Shown here piece by piece: positions 23,531 through 32,544 of a stretch of DNA of 64,000 bases. Each line of letters opens with the position of its first letter. Position 1 is the first letter of the stretch. Source of the DNA: Scatolibacter rhodanostii (GTDB lineage: Bacteria; Bacillota; Clostridia; Oscillospirales; Acutalibacteraceae); the NCBI RefSeq assembly GCF_900197595.1, contig NZ_FZLO01000002.1, positions 496,001 to 560,000 on the forward strand. Reading direction: 5' to 3'. Both the position numbers and the translations under genes were made by a program. The notes under the pieces were generated by a model. It was not told the DNA's origin. It made no database searches and was given only the letters and a program-made list of their open reading frames with translations.

Positions 23531-24901
23531 ATGTTTATTGATAAGGATTATATTGAAAATTTGTTGATTGAAGCAAAAAACGTGCCTGATTCCGAAATTG
23601 ATTCCATTTTAGACAAAGCTGATGAATTTGCAGGGCTGACCCATCAAGAAGTCGCTGCTTTGCTCGTCAATGAAAATCCAGCTTACCTAGAGAGAATCTT
23701 CAAAATTGCCGGCAAAATTAAAGAGCATATCTATGGTGACCGCATTGTTATGTTTGCTCCCCTTTATGTTAGTGACTACTGCGTTAACCAATGTGCTTAC
23801 TGTGGGTATCGCTGCACCACCAAATTTGAACGCCGCAAGCTGACACAGGACGAAATTCGCGAAGAAGTTCGCATTCTTGAGCAAATGGGCCACAAACGAA
23901 TTGCGCTCGAGGCCGGAGAAGACGATGAAAATTGCCCAATTGATTATATTTTAGAGTGCCTGAAAACAATTTATGACATGAAATTTGAAAACGGCGCTAT
24001 TCGTCGTGCCAACGTCAATATCGCTGCTACTACCGTTGAAAACTTTCAAAAGCTGCACGATGCCGGCATTGGTACCTACATTCTTTTTCAAGAAACTTAT
24101 CATCAACCTACTTATGAAAAAATGCATATCAGCGGGCCAAAACACAATTATGAATACCATCTAACCGCTTTTGATCGTGCCATGCAAGGTGGCATTGATG
24201 ATGTAGGTGCAGGGGTGCTATTTGGTTTGTACGAACCCTTTTTTGAGGTTTTGGGACTTATGATTCACAATGAACACCTTGAAGAAAAATTTGGGGTCGG
24301 GTTTCATACTATTTCTGTCCCCAGACTTTGCAAAACAAAAGAAATGACTCTTGACGGTTTCAAACATCTTGTAGACGATGATACTTTCTTGAAAATTGTC
24401 GCTATTATCCGTCTAGCTGTTCCTTTTACAGGTATGATTCTTTCTACCAGAGAAGATCATGACATGCGTAAAAAACTCCTTAAAACAGGCATTTCCCAGC
24501 TTTCTGCCGGTTCAAGTACCGATGTCGGCGGTTATAATAAAAGAGAGAATCAGCAGTCACAATTTGAAATCAATGACGACCGTACTGCCGGTGAAATTAT
24601 TGAAGAACTTCTCGATGATAGTTATGTACCCAGCTTCTGTACGGCCTGCTATCGCAGCGGACGTACCGGGGACCGCTTTATGAGCCTAGCTAAATCAGGA
24701 CAAATTAAAAACGTCTGCCTGCCTAATGCCCTAATGACTTTATATGAATATGCAGTAGATTATGGCAACGAAACTTTTTTACAAAAAAGCGAAAAGGTCA
24801 TTCACCAACAAATTCAAAATATTGGCAATGAGACCATTCGCCGCAAAGTAACAGAAAATCTTGAGAAAATAAAAGTCGGCAAACGAGATTTGTATTTATA
24901 A
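23531..24901 (+). CDS. hydG: [FeFe]-hydrogenase H-cluster radical SAM maturase HydG
   Basis: Radical SAM tyrosine lyase of 456 residues. It splits tyrosine to p-cresol, CO and cyanide and builds the Fe(CO)2(CN) unit of the hydrogenase H-cluster. The SAM cluster motif is in SDYCVNQCAYCGYR (CxxxCxxC). The C-terminal second cluster motif CTACYRSGRTGDRFM with the distant Cys in NVCLPNAL is diagnostic and separates it from ThiH. SQLSAGSSTDVGGY is also typical. Its neighbours are hydF and hydE. AAGGG lies about 10 bases before the ATG, partly in a hairpin. Confidence 0.96.
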   Translation: MFIDKDYIENLLIEAKNVPDSEIDSILDKADEFAGLTHQEVAALLVNENPAYLERIFKIAGKIKEHIYGDRIVMFAPLYVSDYCVNQCAYCGYRCTTKFERRKLTQDEIREEVRILEQMGHKRIALEAGEDDENCPIDYILECLKTIYDMKFENGAIRRANVNIAATTVENFQKLHDAGIGTYILFQETYHQPTYEKMHISGPKHNYEYHLTAFDRAMQGGIDDVGAGVLFGLYEPFFEVLGLMIHNEHLEEKFGVGFHTISVPRLCKTKEMTLDGFKHLVDDDTFLKIVAIIRLAVPFTGMILSTREDHDMRKKLLKTGISQLSAGSSTDVGGYNKRENQQSQFEINDDRTAGEIIEELLDDSYVPSFCTACYRSGRTGDRFMSLAKSGQIKNVCLPNALMTLYEYAVDYGNETFLQKSEKVIHQQIQNIGNETIRRKVTENLEKIKVGKRDLYL

Positions 24902-24987
24902 GCTTCTATCCGTTTTTTATTACACAAATTCACCCAACTTGCACTGTGTTTTTATGTTTTTGGGGGATATAAAAACCGGAAAGGACT

Positions 24988-26202
24988 ATGATAAATATGG
25001 AAAAAACACCTAATTCTATGCGACGTCATGTCGCTATCTTTGGTAAAACAAATGCCGGCAAATCCACCATTTTTAACGCTTTAACAGGGCAGCAAAACGC
25101 CATTGTTTCTCCTCAGGCCGGAACCACCACCGACCCTGTGCAAAAAGCAATGGAGCTTATTCCATTTGGGCCTATTGTAATGATTGACACGGCAGGACTT
25201 AGTGATGAAACGGCTTTAGGTCAGTCAAGAATGCAAAAGACAAAAAATATCATGCGGCGTGCCGATTTTGCGCTTTATATTGTCGATGCAACCGATTATG
25301 ACAGTGCAGCTTATGAGGAATTTTGCCAGCAAAAGCTACTCCATCTTCTTGTTTTCAATAAATGGGGATTATTAGATGAAAAAACGGCTTTTTCTTTAAA
25401 GGAAAGCTATTCCAACTCCGTCCCTTTTATAGATGAGACTTCCTCGACTGATGCATTACGGGAAAAACTAGCAGAAGAACTTGCAAAGCTATCTTCTGAA
25501 AGAAGCACTTTCTTAGGAGACTTACTGCCAAAAGGCAGTGTTGTTATTTTGGTTATGCCCGTAGACTCAGAGGCGCCAAAAGGGAGGCTTATCTTACCAC
25601 AGGTGCAGATTCTACGTGATTGCCTAGACAACAACATGATTGCCGCCTGCTGTCAAGTCGAAGAATTGGCAGAAACTATTCGCCGATTTGACAAGGTTGA
25701 TTTAGTCGTAACTGACAGTCAGGCTTTTGCTGCTGTCAATCAAATCACACCTCCTACCATTGCCCTAACTTCTTTTTCGATTTTGGTGGCTAGGCAAAAA
25801 GGTTCTATCAGTGAACTGGTCTATGGCTCATCGACAATTGAAAATTTAAAAGACGGCGATAGAATCTTAATGCTAGAGGGCTGCACACATAACAGCACGC
25901 ATGAGGACATTGGAAGAGTTAAAATCCCCAATTTGCTGCGTAAAAAGACCGGCAAAAAACTAGATTTTGATTATTTTAGCGGTTATCAGTTTCCTGATTC
26001 ATTAGACAACTATGCGCTGGCTATTCAATGCGGCGGTTGTATGCTAAACGAAACCGAAATTAAAAGCCGCATTCGTCACATGAACGAAGCTGGCTTACCT
26101 GTCACCAACTATGGTATGTGTTTAGCAATTCTCTCCGGCGCATGGAATCGCTGTAAAAACTTTTTAGAAGGAGAATGGAATGAACATTCAGCAAATGAAT
26201 AA
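24988..26202 (+). CDS. hydF: [FeFe]-hydrogenase H-cluster maturation GTPase HydF
   Basis: Scaffold GTPase of 404 residues on which the 2Fe subcluster is assembled before transfer to the hydrogenase apoprotein. G1 is FGKTNAGKSTIFNAL, G3 is DTAG and G4 is FNKWG, where NKxD would be usual. The C-terminal domain carries the cluster-binding CTHNSTH and the later CGGC, matching the HydF CxH...CxxC pattern. GGAAAGGA precedes the ATG at 24988; the ATG at 24997 is an alternative. It overlaps hydE by 23 bp, indicating coupled translation. Confidence 0.96.
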   Translation: MINMEKTPNSMRRHVAIFGKTNAGKSTIFNALTGQQNAIVSPQAGTTTDPVQKAMELIPFGPIVMIDTAGLSDETALGQSRMQKTKNIMRRADFALYIVDATDYDSAAYEEFCQQKLLHLLVFNKWGLLDEKTAFSLKESYSNSVPFIDETSSTDALREKLAEELAKLSSERSTFLGDLLPKGSVVILVMPVDSEAPKGRLILPQVQILRDCLDNNMIAACCQVEELAETIRRFDKVDLVVTDSQAFAAVNQITPPTIALTSFSILVARQKGSISELVYGSSTIENLKDGDRILMLEGCTHNSTHEDIGRVKIPNLLRKKTGKKLDFDYFSGYQFPDSLDNYALAIQCGGCMLNETEIKSRIRHMNEAGLPVTNYGMCLAILSGAWNRCKNFLEGEWNEHSANE

Positions 26203-27199
26203 AGCCGAACTGACCCAGCTGATTGCTCAAAATGCAGAAAATCCGGACCCCGAAATTTTGGCAGAGGCAAGACGGCTTTGTGACAGTGTCTACGGCAAAC
26301 AAGTTTTTATGCGTGGGCTCATCGAATTCACAAACTACTGCAAAAACAATTGCTACTACTGCGGCATTCGTGCTGCCAATGGCAACGTTCACCGCTATCG
26401 CCTGACAAAAGAAGATATTCTCACCTGCTGTGACATCGGCTATAATCTTGGCTTTCGCACGTATGTCTTGCAAGGAGGCGAGGACCCTTATTTTACAGAT
26501 GACATCATGTGTGATATCGTATCCGACATTCGCAGAATTTACCCTGATTGTGCGATTACTCTTTCGCTTGGTGAGCGCAGCAAAGAAAGCTACCAGCGTT
26601 TATATAACGCGGGTGCAAACCGTTACCTACTGCGGCACGAAACCGCCACCGACGAGCATTATTCCCTCTTGCACCCTGAAAATCTTTTACTTTCTAACCG
26701 CAAACAATGCTTACGTGATTTAAAAGAAATTGGGTTTCAAACTGGTGCCGGTTTTATGGTTGGCTCCCCTGGGCAAACCTATGAAATGCTGGCAGAAGAT
26801 TTATTGTTTCTCAAAGATTTGCAGCCTGAAATGGTGGGCATTGGTCCTTTTATCCCTCATGCTGATACTCCTTTTCGAGAAGAGGCGCAAGGCAGCCTAA
26901 ATCTTACTCTGTTAATGGTCGCTTTAACAAGACTTATGCTGCCAACAGCACTGCTTCCAGCGACTACAGCCCTTGGTTCTATCGACCCCTCAGGGCGTGA
27001 ACAAGGACTGAAAGCAGGGGCCAATGTGGTCATGCCAAACTTATCCCCGCTTAATGTGCGCAAAGATTACTCGCTATATGACAATAAAATTTGTACCGGT
27101 GATGAAGCCGCTGAATGTCGTATGTGTATTCAGCGCCGCATTCAATCTTCGGGATTTGAACTTTCAACTGGTCGAGGCGATCATATTGGCAATCCATAA
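26180..27199 (+). CDS. hydE: [FeFe]-hydrogenase H-cluster radical SAM maturase HydE
   Basis: Radical SAM enzyme of 339 residues needed to make the bridging dithiomethylamine-containing diiron unit of the H-cluster. The N-terminal cluster motif is FTNYCKNNCYYCGIR (CxxxCxxC). LQGGEDPYF and VGIGPFIPHADTPF are typical of the HydE/BioB fold. AAGGAG lies about 6 bases before the ATG, inside the end of hydF. Three C-terminal cysteines (AAECRMCIQ) may hold an extra cluster. The structural hydrogenase is not in this window. Confidence 0.95.
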   Translation: MNIQQMNKAELTQLIAQNAENPDPEILAEARRLCDSVYGKQVFMRGLIEFTNYCKNNCYYCGIRAANGNVHRYRLTKEDILTCCDIGYNLGFRTYVLQGGEDPYFTDDIMCDIVSDIRRIYPDCAITLSLGERSKESYQRLYNAGANRYLLRHETATDEHYSLLHPENLLLSNRKQCLRDLKEIGFQTGAGFMVGSPGQTYEMLAEDLLFLKDLQPEMVGIGPFIPHADTPFREEAQGSLNLTLLMVALTRLMLPTALLPATTALGSIDPSGREQGLKAGANVVMPNLSPLNVRKDYSLYDNKICTGDEAAECRMCIQRRIQSSGFELSTGRGDHIGNP

Positions 27200-27322
27200 A
27201 TCACTTGCTAGGTGTCTCCAGTAAAAATAAATTTTACAAAGAGGAGATAGATTTTCTTTATAACTGCCTCGTTAGTTTGGTGTCAAATAGATTTTACTCT
27301 CTGCAATCTTTAATAAAAACAG

Positions 27323-27376
27323 CGCATCCCTCGTTCGGCAGCTTATTCTGCTAAACGAAAGGATGCGTTTTTTCTT
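27323..27376. terminator. Bidirectional terminator between hydE and the CheX-like gene
   Basis: CGCATCC (27323-27329) with TCGTT (27331-27335) pairs with AACGA (27354-27358) and GGATGCG (27361-27367). A GCAG/CTGC tip hairpin lies inside, and T runs occur on both outer flanks. Confidence 0.88.
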
Positions 27377-27823
27377 TTATATGGCTGTATTTAGACGGAT
27401 ACCCAGATAAATATTGCCGATTTCACTGGTTACAGAACAAGACTCATGAATGCTATATGGCTTGTCCGCTGGCAGTTGCAAGACAGGCGGTAAAATGTCA
27501 CATTTCACGTTCCCGTTATCGGCTAATATTGTCAAGACATTACCGCTGATAATATTGGCTGTTTCTGAAATAGCAGAGGTGACGAAATCATCTACACTTT
27601 CAACTTCCATCCCACTCATGGTATTTACCATTTTGAGAGAAACTTCTTCAGGGAATCGGTAGATTAGTTCGCCTTCATAATCACCCACAACACCCACTGA
27701 AATATCAATTTCAGTGCCCGCCATGAAATTTTCTGTTGAACTCTTGGAAACATGGTCTATTCCAAACATCAAGCTCATTACATTTTGAGCCGCCTCAAAA
27801 AGAGAAGCATGAAAATCAATCAT
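27377..27823 (-). CDS. CheX-like chemotaxis phosphatase
   Basis: Cytoplasmic CheC/CheX-family protein of 148 residues. The phosphatase motif S-x3-E-x2-N is present (SAISETANIISGN), so catalytic Glu and Asn are kept. CheX proteins remove phosphate from CheY-type response regulators. I start it at the ATG at 27823 (MIDFHASLFEAAQNVM), 8 bases inside the preceding gene and after an AAAGGGGG run. The longer frame to 27883 lacks support. It is operonic with hemerythrin and PilZ genes, although no chemotaxis or flagellar gene is nearby, so it may act in another two-component or c-di-GMP pathway. Confidence 0.82.
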   Translation of the reverse strand: MIDFHASLFEAAQNVMSLMFGIDHVSKSSTENFMAGTEIDISVGVVGDYEGELIYRFPEEVSLKMVNTMSGMEVESVDDFVTSAISETANIISGNVLTILADNGNVKCDILPPVLQLPADKPYSIHESCSVTSEIGNIYLGIRLNTAI

Positions 27824-28241
27824 CAAGGGTAACCCCCTTTTCGGTGACATAGGCTGCGATTCGTTTGTCTTCAACGGCCACATGGTTAATCAACCATGCC
27901 ATCAGTTTACCTGCAAACTGCTGCATGAGCTGCTCATTATATCCACTTTTCTCATATTGCTCTGAAACTTCTAGCACATAGCTGACCATACTATCGTGAA
28001 TGGCCTTATGCCTTTGATACCCCGGGTATTCTATACGCTTCTGAAAAGTCTCTTCATCTTGAAAGTGCTCTACCACATAACCCTTCATAAAATCCAAGGT
28101 TTCATTGACACGGTAGACCTTCTCTTCCCATGAGACAGACGAACGTAATGTTTGCATAAAAACTTCTACTCGGTTAAATAATTCTTTATGCTGTGAATCA
28201 ATGAGCGGCACTCCCACCGCATAAGCTTCTCTCCAAAGCAT
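27816..28241 (-). CDS. Bacteriohemerythrin
   Basis: Oxygen-binding non-heme diiron protein of 141 residues. Diiron ligands are visible in DSQHKELF, EHFQDEE, RHKAIHDSM and NHVAVEDK, the complete hemerythrin set, with the opening LWREAYAVGVPLIDSQH. It may carry, sense or scavenge oxygen in an anaerobe. GGGAGGG precedes the ATG by about 7 bases. The stop overlaps the CheX-like start, pointing to coupled expression and perhaps an oxygen-response role for the operon. Confidence 0.93.
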   Translation of the reverse strand: MLWREAYAVGVPLIDSQHKELFNRVEVFMQTLRSSVSWEEKVYRVNETLDFMKGYVVEHFQDEETFQKRIEYPGYQRHKAIHDSMVSYVLEVSEQYEKSGYNEQLMQQFAGKLMAWLINHVAVEDKRIAAYVTEKGVTLDD

Positions 28242-28282
28242 ATATTTCCCTCCCTTTAATTCTTACTCTGTTGCCTTATCCA

Positions 28283-28954
28283 CTATTCGAGCACATTTCT
28301 TTTCCTTAAGATAATTTCACGTTCCGCTTTAAATACATATCTTATAATTCTCTCTTGGCGTCTGCTCGTCAAATTTCTATACCTTACACGAGTTTTATAG
28401 GCCTTATGTCCGTTCACTTTATGTAGACATTCTGTAGACGAAAGAATTTCTGCTTTTACTGCATCGGGTAAAATTTCATCAGGAAAGTTAATTTCAATGG
28501 TCATTTGTTCTTGCAATGGTCTATCGGTAATAAAACAAAGCCCGCTAGCACTTAGATTGCCTATTTTGCCCTTATAAAGCGGCAGAGTTCCATCTTCAAG
28601 AGGCTCCTGATTTTCCGGCAAAGAATATGTCATGGGTATGGAAACATCCACCCGAAAAAAATCTCTCCTTTGGGTATATTCTAGTTCATCTATTTCTGCT
28701 TTCATCAGCAATACATTGTTTTGCCACACAAAGCCAAGCACTGTACCCTCACCACTATATAACCCACCTGGTGTATAGAGAACAAATTCATGGCGGCTCC
28801 CAACTGAAGGTTTAAAAACCACTTTTTTTACTTGCGGCATATAGAATAAAAATTGATTTTCCCCCAGCACATCAGCCACACTACTGGAATAATGATATTC
28901 AGGCTTTTCCCCTTTTAGCTGACAGATTGTCACTTTGTCATCTATTTTAATCAC
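28283..28954 (-). CDS. PilZ-domain c-di-GMP receptor with YcgR-type N-terminal domain
   Basis: A 223-residue YcgR-like protein: an N-terminal beta domain (about 1-90) and a C-terminal PilZ domain with the RxxxR motif in QRRDFFRV (about residues 95-102) and the NLSASG motif (about 132-137). Both signatures needed to bind c-di-GMP are kept. In motile bacteria such proteins act on the flagellar motor; here the partners are hemerythrin and CheX-like genes. A GTG start at 28954 is chosen because GAGGGGG lies about 7 bases upstream. Confidence 0.9.
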   Translation of the reverse strand: MIKIDDKVTICQLKGEKPEYHYSSSVADVLGENQFLFYMPQVKKVVFKPSVGSRHEFVLYTPGGLYSGEGTVLGFVWQNNVLLMKAEIDELEYTQRRDFFRVDVSIPMTYSLPENQEPLEDGTLPLYKGKIGNLSASGLCFITDRPLQEQMTIEINFPDEILPDAVKAEILSSTECLHKVNGHKAYKTRVRYRNLTSRRQERIIRYVFKAEREIILRKRNVLE

Positions 28955-29016
28955 TAATTATCCCCCTCAAAAAGCAAAACAGCTTAAAATTCTATAATTG
29001 GTTTATCTTGTAATTT

Positions 29017-29045
29017 ATTGTATCATACTCTCTAAAATCTGTATA
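29017..29045 (-). promoter_or_regulatory. Promoter of the PilZ-hemerythrin-CheX operon
   Basis: Minus strand TATACA (29045-29040), 17 bp, TACAAT (29022-29017) preceded by an extended -10 TG. The leader up to the GTG is about 60 bases. Confidence 0.6.
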
Positions 29046-29162
29046 TATAAATTCATTTTCAGATTTAATACAAACACTGTATCTTGCATCTTCAAAAAAA
29101 TTGTGGACAATAATTAAGCCGTTAAAATAGCATTACAACATTACTACTCCAGAGAATAAAAC

Positions 29163-29208
29163 AAAAAATCCACATAAAACTGAATTTAATCAGTATTTAT
29201 GCGGATTT
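29163..29208 (-). terminator. Terminator after tRNA-Lys
   Basis: AAATCCGCATAAA (29208-29196, minus) pairs with TTTATGTGGATTT (29178-29166) with one G-T, plus an inner ACTGA/TCAGT stem. A T run follows on the minus strand. Confidence 0.8.
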
Positions 29209-29211
29209 ATT

Positions 29212-29287
29212 TGGTGACCCATCGGAGATTCGAACTCCGGACACCTTGATTAAAAGTCAAGTGCTCTGCCAGCTGAGCTAATGAGTC
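29212..29287 (-). tRNA. tRNA-Lys (anticodon TTT)
   Basis: Read on the minus strand, a full cloverleaf is visible. Acceptor arms are GACTCAT and ATGGGTC, followed by the discriminator A and an encoded CCA (29214-29212). The D arm is AGCTCAGCTGGCAGAGC. The anticodon stem-loop CTTGACTTTTAATCAAG has TTT, and the T arm contains GTTCGAATC. The length of 76 nt including CCA is normal. It is transcribed alone from a consensus promoter about 90 bases upstream. Confidence 0.97.
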
Positions 29288-29382
29288 ATATTATATTTTT
29301 GTTATAATAATCGAGTTTTTCGATAATTAATGGACAAATTATTACTAATATCTATTTGCTATTTATCTTAAACAGCTTGTAC

Positions 29383-29411
29383 ATTATATCAAATCTTTTT
29401 TAATCTGTCAA
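29383..29411 (-). promoter_or_regulatory. Promoter of tRNA-Lys
   Basis: Minus strand TTGACA (29411-29406), 17 bp, TATAAT (29388-29383); both hexamers are consensus. The rest of the gap 29288-29640 is AT-rich with no ORF. Confidence 0.85.
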
Positions 29412-29572
29412 TAGATAATTTATACTTTATTTTAGTCTTATAAAAACTTTAAAATAACCATAATTTTTCCGTTCTTTTTGTCGCTATTTTAATTTTTATG
29501 TTTCTAAATTTTTCTTCATTTATGCAGGAAAAGGGCAATACTTTCAGTTTTCTTAACAATGTCCTCTGCCAG

Positions 29573-29601
29573 TTTACAGTCTCCCCTTGCTTTGTTATAA
29601 T
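29573..29601 (+). promoter_or_regulatory. Promoter of the PF06541 membrane protein gene
   Basis: TTTACA (29573-29578), 17 bp, TATAAT (29596-29601), about 40 bases before the ATG. Confidence 0.7.
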
Positions 29602-29640
29602 TGTTTTATATCCTCATTATTCTATATATTAGGAGTATGT

Positions 29641-31179
29641 ATGTATACTTTTTTGTGGAGCTTCTTCATATTGTCTTTTGTCGGCTGGATTGGCGAAGTC
29701 GCTTTTGCAGCTATTGTTGAAAAAAGATTTGTGAATCGTGGTTTTTTGAACGGCCCTCTCTGCCCAATTTATGGAATTGGAGCAGTTTTTATGTATCTAT
29801 TATTGGGTTCTATTGATGGTGTTATGCTTTTATTTTTGGGTTCCATGCTAATTGGTTCTGCGGTTGAGTGGATTGCGGGCTTCCTTTTAGAAAAAATTTT
29901 TCACCAAAAGTGGTGGGACTATTCTAATCTTCCCTATAATTTAAACGGTTATATCTGTCTTGGATTTTCTGTTTTTTGGGGTATGGCGGGTCTTTTTGCA
30001 GTCCGTTATCTAATGCCAACTTTAATATCTCTTATTGATCTTATCCCTCTACCCTTAGGCATTATCATACTTGTTATTTTTATGGTAGTCGCTCTTTCAG
30101 ATTTGATCTTAACTGTTTTTTCGGCTATTGGCCTACAAAAACATCTTCAAAAACTGGATACTCTTTCTGCTAGCATGAAGTTGGGTTCTGACTTAATTGG
30201 CAAAGCTGTTTCTGATAAAGTTTTGATTGCACGAGATACCTACGACAAACTTGAGTTAAAAGAAAAATATGATGAGTTTTCTGATAAGGCAACCTCGGAA
30301 ATACAGGAGTTAAAAGATAAATATCAAAAAGTTCTGCAGTCATTGAATGAAAACAGATGGCAAACTCGTTTGATTAAAGCTTTCCCACGCGCTTCTTCTC
30401 ATCTTTACAATGACCAGCTCCACCAAATTCAAAATACACTAGACATTCTTTCAAAAAAATCTTCAGGACTTATGCAAAAACGAGAGAAACTAGCGGAGAG
30501 TGCGTATAATCTTCACTTAGAACCCGGTGAACCAAAACCTTTTGCTCACGGCATCTCTTTTACCAAACTTTTTTGGGTCTTCATGATTGGTAATGTAATT
30601 GGTTTTTTAGTTGAAACTTTTTGGTGTCTCCTCTCTCCGCCTCATGAATTTCAACTAAGAGTCAGTGTCGTCATTGGTCCTTTTGTTTTAGTTTATGGCT
30701 TTGGCGCTGTTATTTTAACTTTATTACTTCATCGCTTCTACCATAAAAAAAGCTTTTATCTCTTTTTAGTGAGTATGTTAACAGGAGCTTATTTCGAATA
30801 TTTTTGTAGCTGGTTCCAAGAAGTTATTTTTGGTTCTGTCTCTTGGGATTATACCAACTCTACACTAAACCTTGGCGGTCGTACCAACCTTATGTATTCA
30901 TTTTTTTGGGGCATTCTTGGTATGGTATGGATTAAAGATGTCTACCCCCGTATTTCTCTGCTCATCGAAAAAGCCCCCAAAAAAATCGGAAATATAGTGA
31001 CTATCTTTACTGTCATTTTCATGTGCTTTGATATTTTACTTTCTGCAGGTGCTGTATATCGGCAAAAGCAACGTCTCCAAGATATCAGTGCCACCTCAAG
31101 AGTTCAGGTTTTCCTTGATAAACATTTTGATGATGAATTTTTAGAAACACGCTATGCCAACATGAAGTTTTTAGTCTAG
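29641..31179 (+). CDS. Duplicated PF06541 (putative ABC-transporter type IV/CmpB) membrane protein
   Basis: A 512-residue membrane protein made of two similar halves joined by a soluble, partly coiled-coil region (about 180-290). Each half has several helices and the same order of motifs: GWIGEV/GFLVET, then RFVNRGFLNGPLCPIYG/RVSVVIGPFVLVYG, then KWWDYSN/VSWDYTN and a FFWG-type helix. I recognise the family as PF06541; no transport activity is established for it. The ATG at 29641 follows AGGAG by 6 bases; an in-frame TTG at 29587 lies inside the promoter and is rejected. Confidence 0.82.
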   Translation: MYTFLWSFFILSFVGWIGEVAFAAIVEKRFVNRGFLNGPLCPIYGIGAVFMYLLLGSIDGVMLLFLGSMLIGSAVEWIAGFLLEKIFHQKWWDYSNLPYNLNGYICLGFSVFWGMAGLFAVRYLMPTLISLIDLIPLPLGIIILVIFMVVALSDLILTVFSAIGLQKHLQKLDTLSASMKLGSDLIGKAVSDKVLIARDTYDKLELKEKYDEFSDKATSEIQELKDKYQKVLQSLNENRWQTRLIKAFPRASSHLYNDQLHQIQNTLDILSKKSSGLMQKREKLAESAYNLHLEPGEPKPFAHGISFTKLFWVFMIGNVIGFLVETFWCLLSPPHEFQLRVSVVIGPFVLVYGFGAVILTLLLHRFYHKKSFYLFLVSMLTGAYFEYFCSWFQEVIFGSVSWDYTNSTLNLGGRTNLMYSFFWGILGMVWIKDVYPRISLLIEKAPKKIGNIVTIFTVIFMCFDILLSAGAVYRQKQRLQDISATSRVQVFLDKHFDDEFLETRYANMKFLV

Positions 31180-31274
31180 ACGACTTGATATATTCTCTAT
31201 TTATACTCCTATGTGGCCAACAAAAACATATCCCAGCCCTTTCTAATTTACCTATCCATCCATTAAAAATATAA

Positions 31275-31309
31275 ACCTCGAATGCTTAGCGGCATTCGAG
31301 GTCTTTTTT
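31275..31309. terminator. Terminator between PF06541 and DUF378 genes
   Basis: ACCTCGAATGC (31275-31285), loop TTAGCG, GCATTCGAGGT (31292-31302), then CTTTTTT. The minus strand also runs into a T-rich tract, serving the convergent DUF378 gene. Confidence 0.9.
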
Positions 31310-31526
31310 ATTTCGCCGCTCGTTTTTCATCAATAATGTCGTTATCACGAAACAGCAGTGACACGCACCAAATAGCAGCAATGGCGATAATTGTATAAAT
31401 AATTCGGGCTACTATATTATCAGAGCCACCGCAAATCCAGGCCACTAAATCTAACCGAAAGATACCAACTAATCCCCAGTTAATGCCACCAATAATCGTC
31501 AATATCAGAGCAATTCTATCTAACAT
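31308..31526 (-). CDS. DUF378 family small membrane protein (YuzA-like)
   Basis: A 72-residue protein with two hydrophobic helices. The family motif is at the start: LTIIGGINWGLVGIFRLDLVAW, which is long enough to identify DUF378 (YuzA in Bacillus). Its function is unknown. GAGGGA precedes the ATG by 6 bases. Confidence 0.88.
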   Translation of the reverse strand: MLDRIALILTIIGGINWGLVGIFRLDLVAWICGGSDNIVARIIYTIIAIAAIWCVSLLFRDNDIIDEKRAAK

Positions 31527-31628
31527 AATGATCCCTCTTTATCTGTTTATTTTGCTTATGTGAGATAGTATGCTCCGCTTTTTTGCAATTTATGCGATTT
31601 TAAAAGATTCGTTCTTATAATTATTCTA

Positions 31629-32327
31629 TTACGAATTACCTTGGCCGTAATAAGCGCCTGCACCATGTTTTCTTAAATAATGTTTATCTAAAAGTTCGGC
31701 TTGCATAGGTGATATTTCGGGATTCATGACCAAGTTATGCCAAGCCATGAAAGCCACTTCTTCTAAAACAACAGCATTATGAACCGCATTGAGAGCATCG
31801 CTGCCCCAAGTAAAAGGCCCATGACTATGCACCAGAACCGCCGGAACATCTTCGGCTTTTTTGCCATTAAATGTCTCAACGATTACTTTTCCTGTTTCCA
31901 GTTCATAGCTGCCAGCAATTTCTTCCGCTGTCATTTTTCTTGTACAAGGAATTTCACCATAGAAGTAATCTCCATGCGTCGTTCCTAAAGCAGGAATCCC
32001 TTTTCCGGCCTGACTAAATATGGTTGCCCAACGACTGTGTGTATGCACAACACCGCCAATCTCAGGAAAGGCACGGTATAGTTCTGCATGCGTATCCGTG
32101 TCAGAAGATGGATTCATTTTACCTTCCACCTTCTTTCCTGTTTGAATATCGACTAAAACAATATCTTCTGCTTTCAGCTCATCATACTCTACTCCACTGG
32201 GTTTAATCGCCATAATTCCTGTTTCACGATCAATTTCACTGACGTTTCCCCAAGTAAAGGTAATGAGTTTATATTTGGGTAACAGCATATTCGCTTCATA
32301 CACTCTTTGTTTCAATTCTTCTAACAT
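31629..32327 (-). CDS. araD: L-ribulose-5-phosphate 4-epimerase
   Basis: Zinc-dependent class II aldolase-fold enzyme of 232 residues that interconverts L-ribulose 5-phosphate and D-xylulose 5-phosphate. It has [11 protein letters not shown] and [10 protein letters not shown] for the phosphate site, [15 protein letters not shown], and the zinc ligands in VVHTHS plus the later His in [11 protein letters not shown]. UlaF and SgbE are close relatives with the same reaction. No other arabinose or ascorbate genes are near, so the pathway is not clear from context. AAGGAG sits 8 bases before the ATG; it has its own promoter. Confidence 0.93.
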   Translation of the reverse strand: MLEELKQRVYEANMLLPKYKLITFTWGNVSEIDRETGIMAIKPSGVEYDELKAEDIVLVDIQTGKKVEGKMNPSSDTDTHAELYRAFPEIGGVVHTHSRWATIFSQAGKGIPALGTTHGDYFYGEIPCTRKMTAEEIAGSYELETGKVIVETFNGKKAEDVPAVLVHSHGPFTWGSDALNAVHNAVVLEEVAFMAWHNLVMNPEISPMQAELLDKHYLRKHGAGAYYGQGNS

Positions 32328-32409
32328 AGCATGCTCTCCTTTTAGAAAGTCAATTTATATTCCAGCTATAAACGTATGTACATCTTGGGCTACTTTGTTC
32401 TTTACCAAT

Positions 32410-32438
32410 AGTATAACAAGCGTTTCTGTAAAAATCAA
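32410..32438 (-). promoter_or_regulatory. Promoter of araD
   Basis: Minus strand TTGATT (32438-32433), 17 bp, TATACT (32415-32410). Confidence 0.6.
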
Positions 32439-32544
32439 TGCCAATTATTCTGATATTTTACCATTTAATCTAAGTATTTAATCCCCTATTTATTATTTGT
32501 ACTTACCTTTTCTTCATTCACTCTAAACTATTTATTTAAACAAA

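Noticed and set aside
29587-29640. N-terminal extension of the PF06541 protein beginning at TTG
   Set aside because: It lies over the predicted -10 box; AGGAG is placed for the ATG at 29641.
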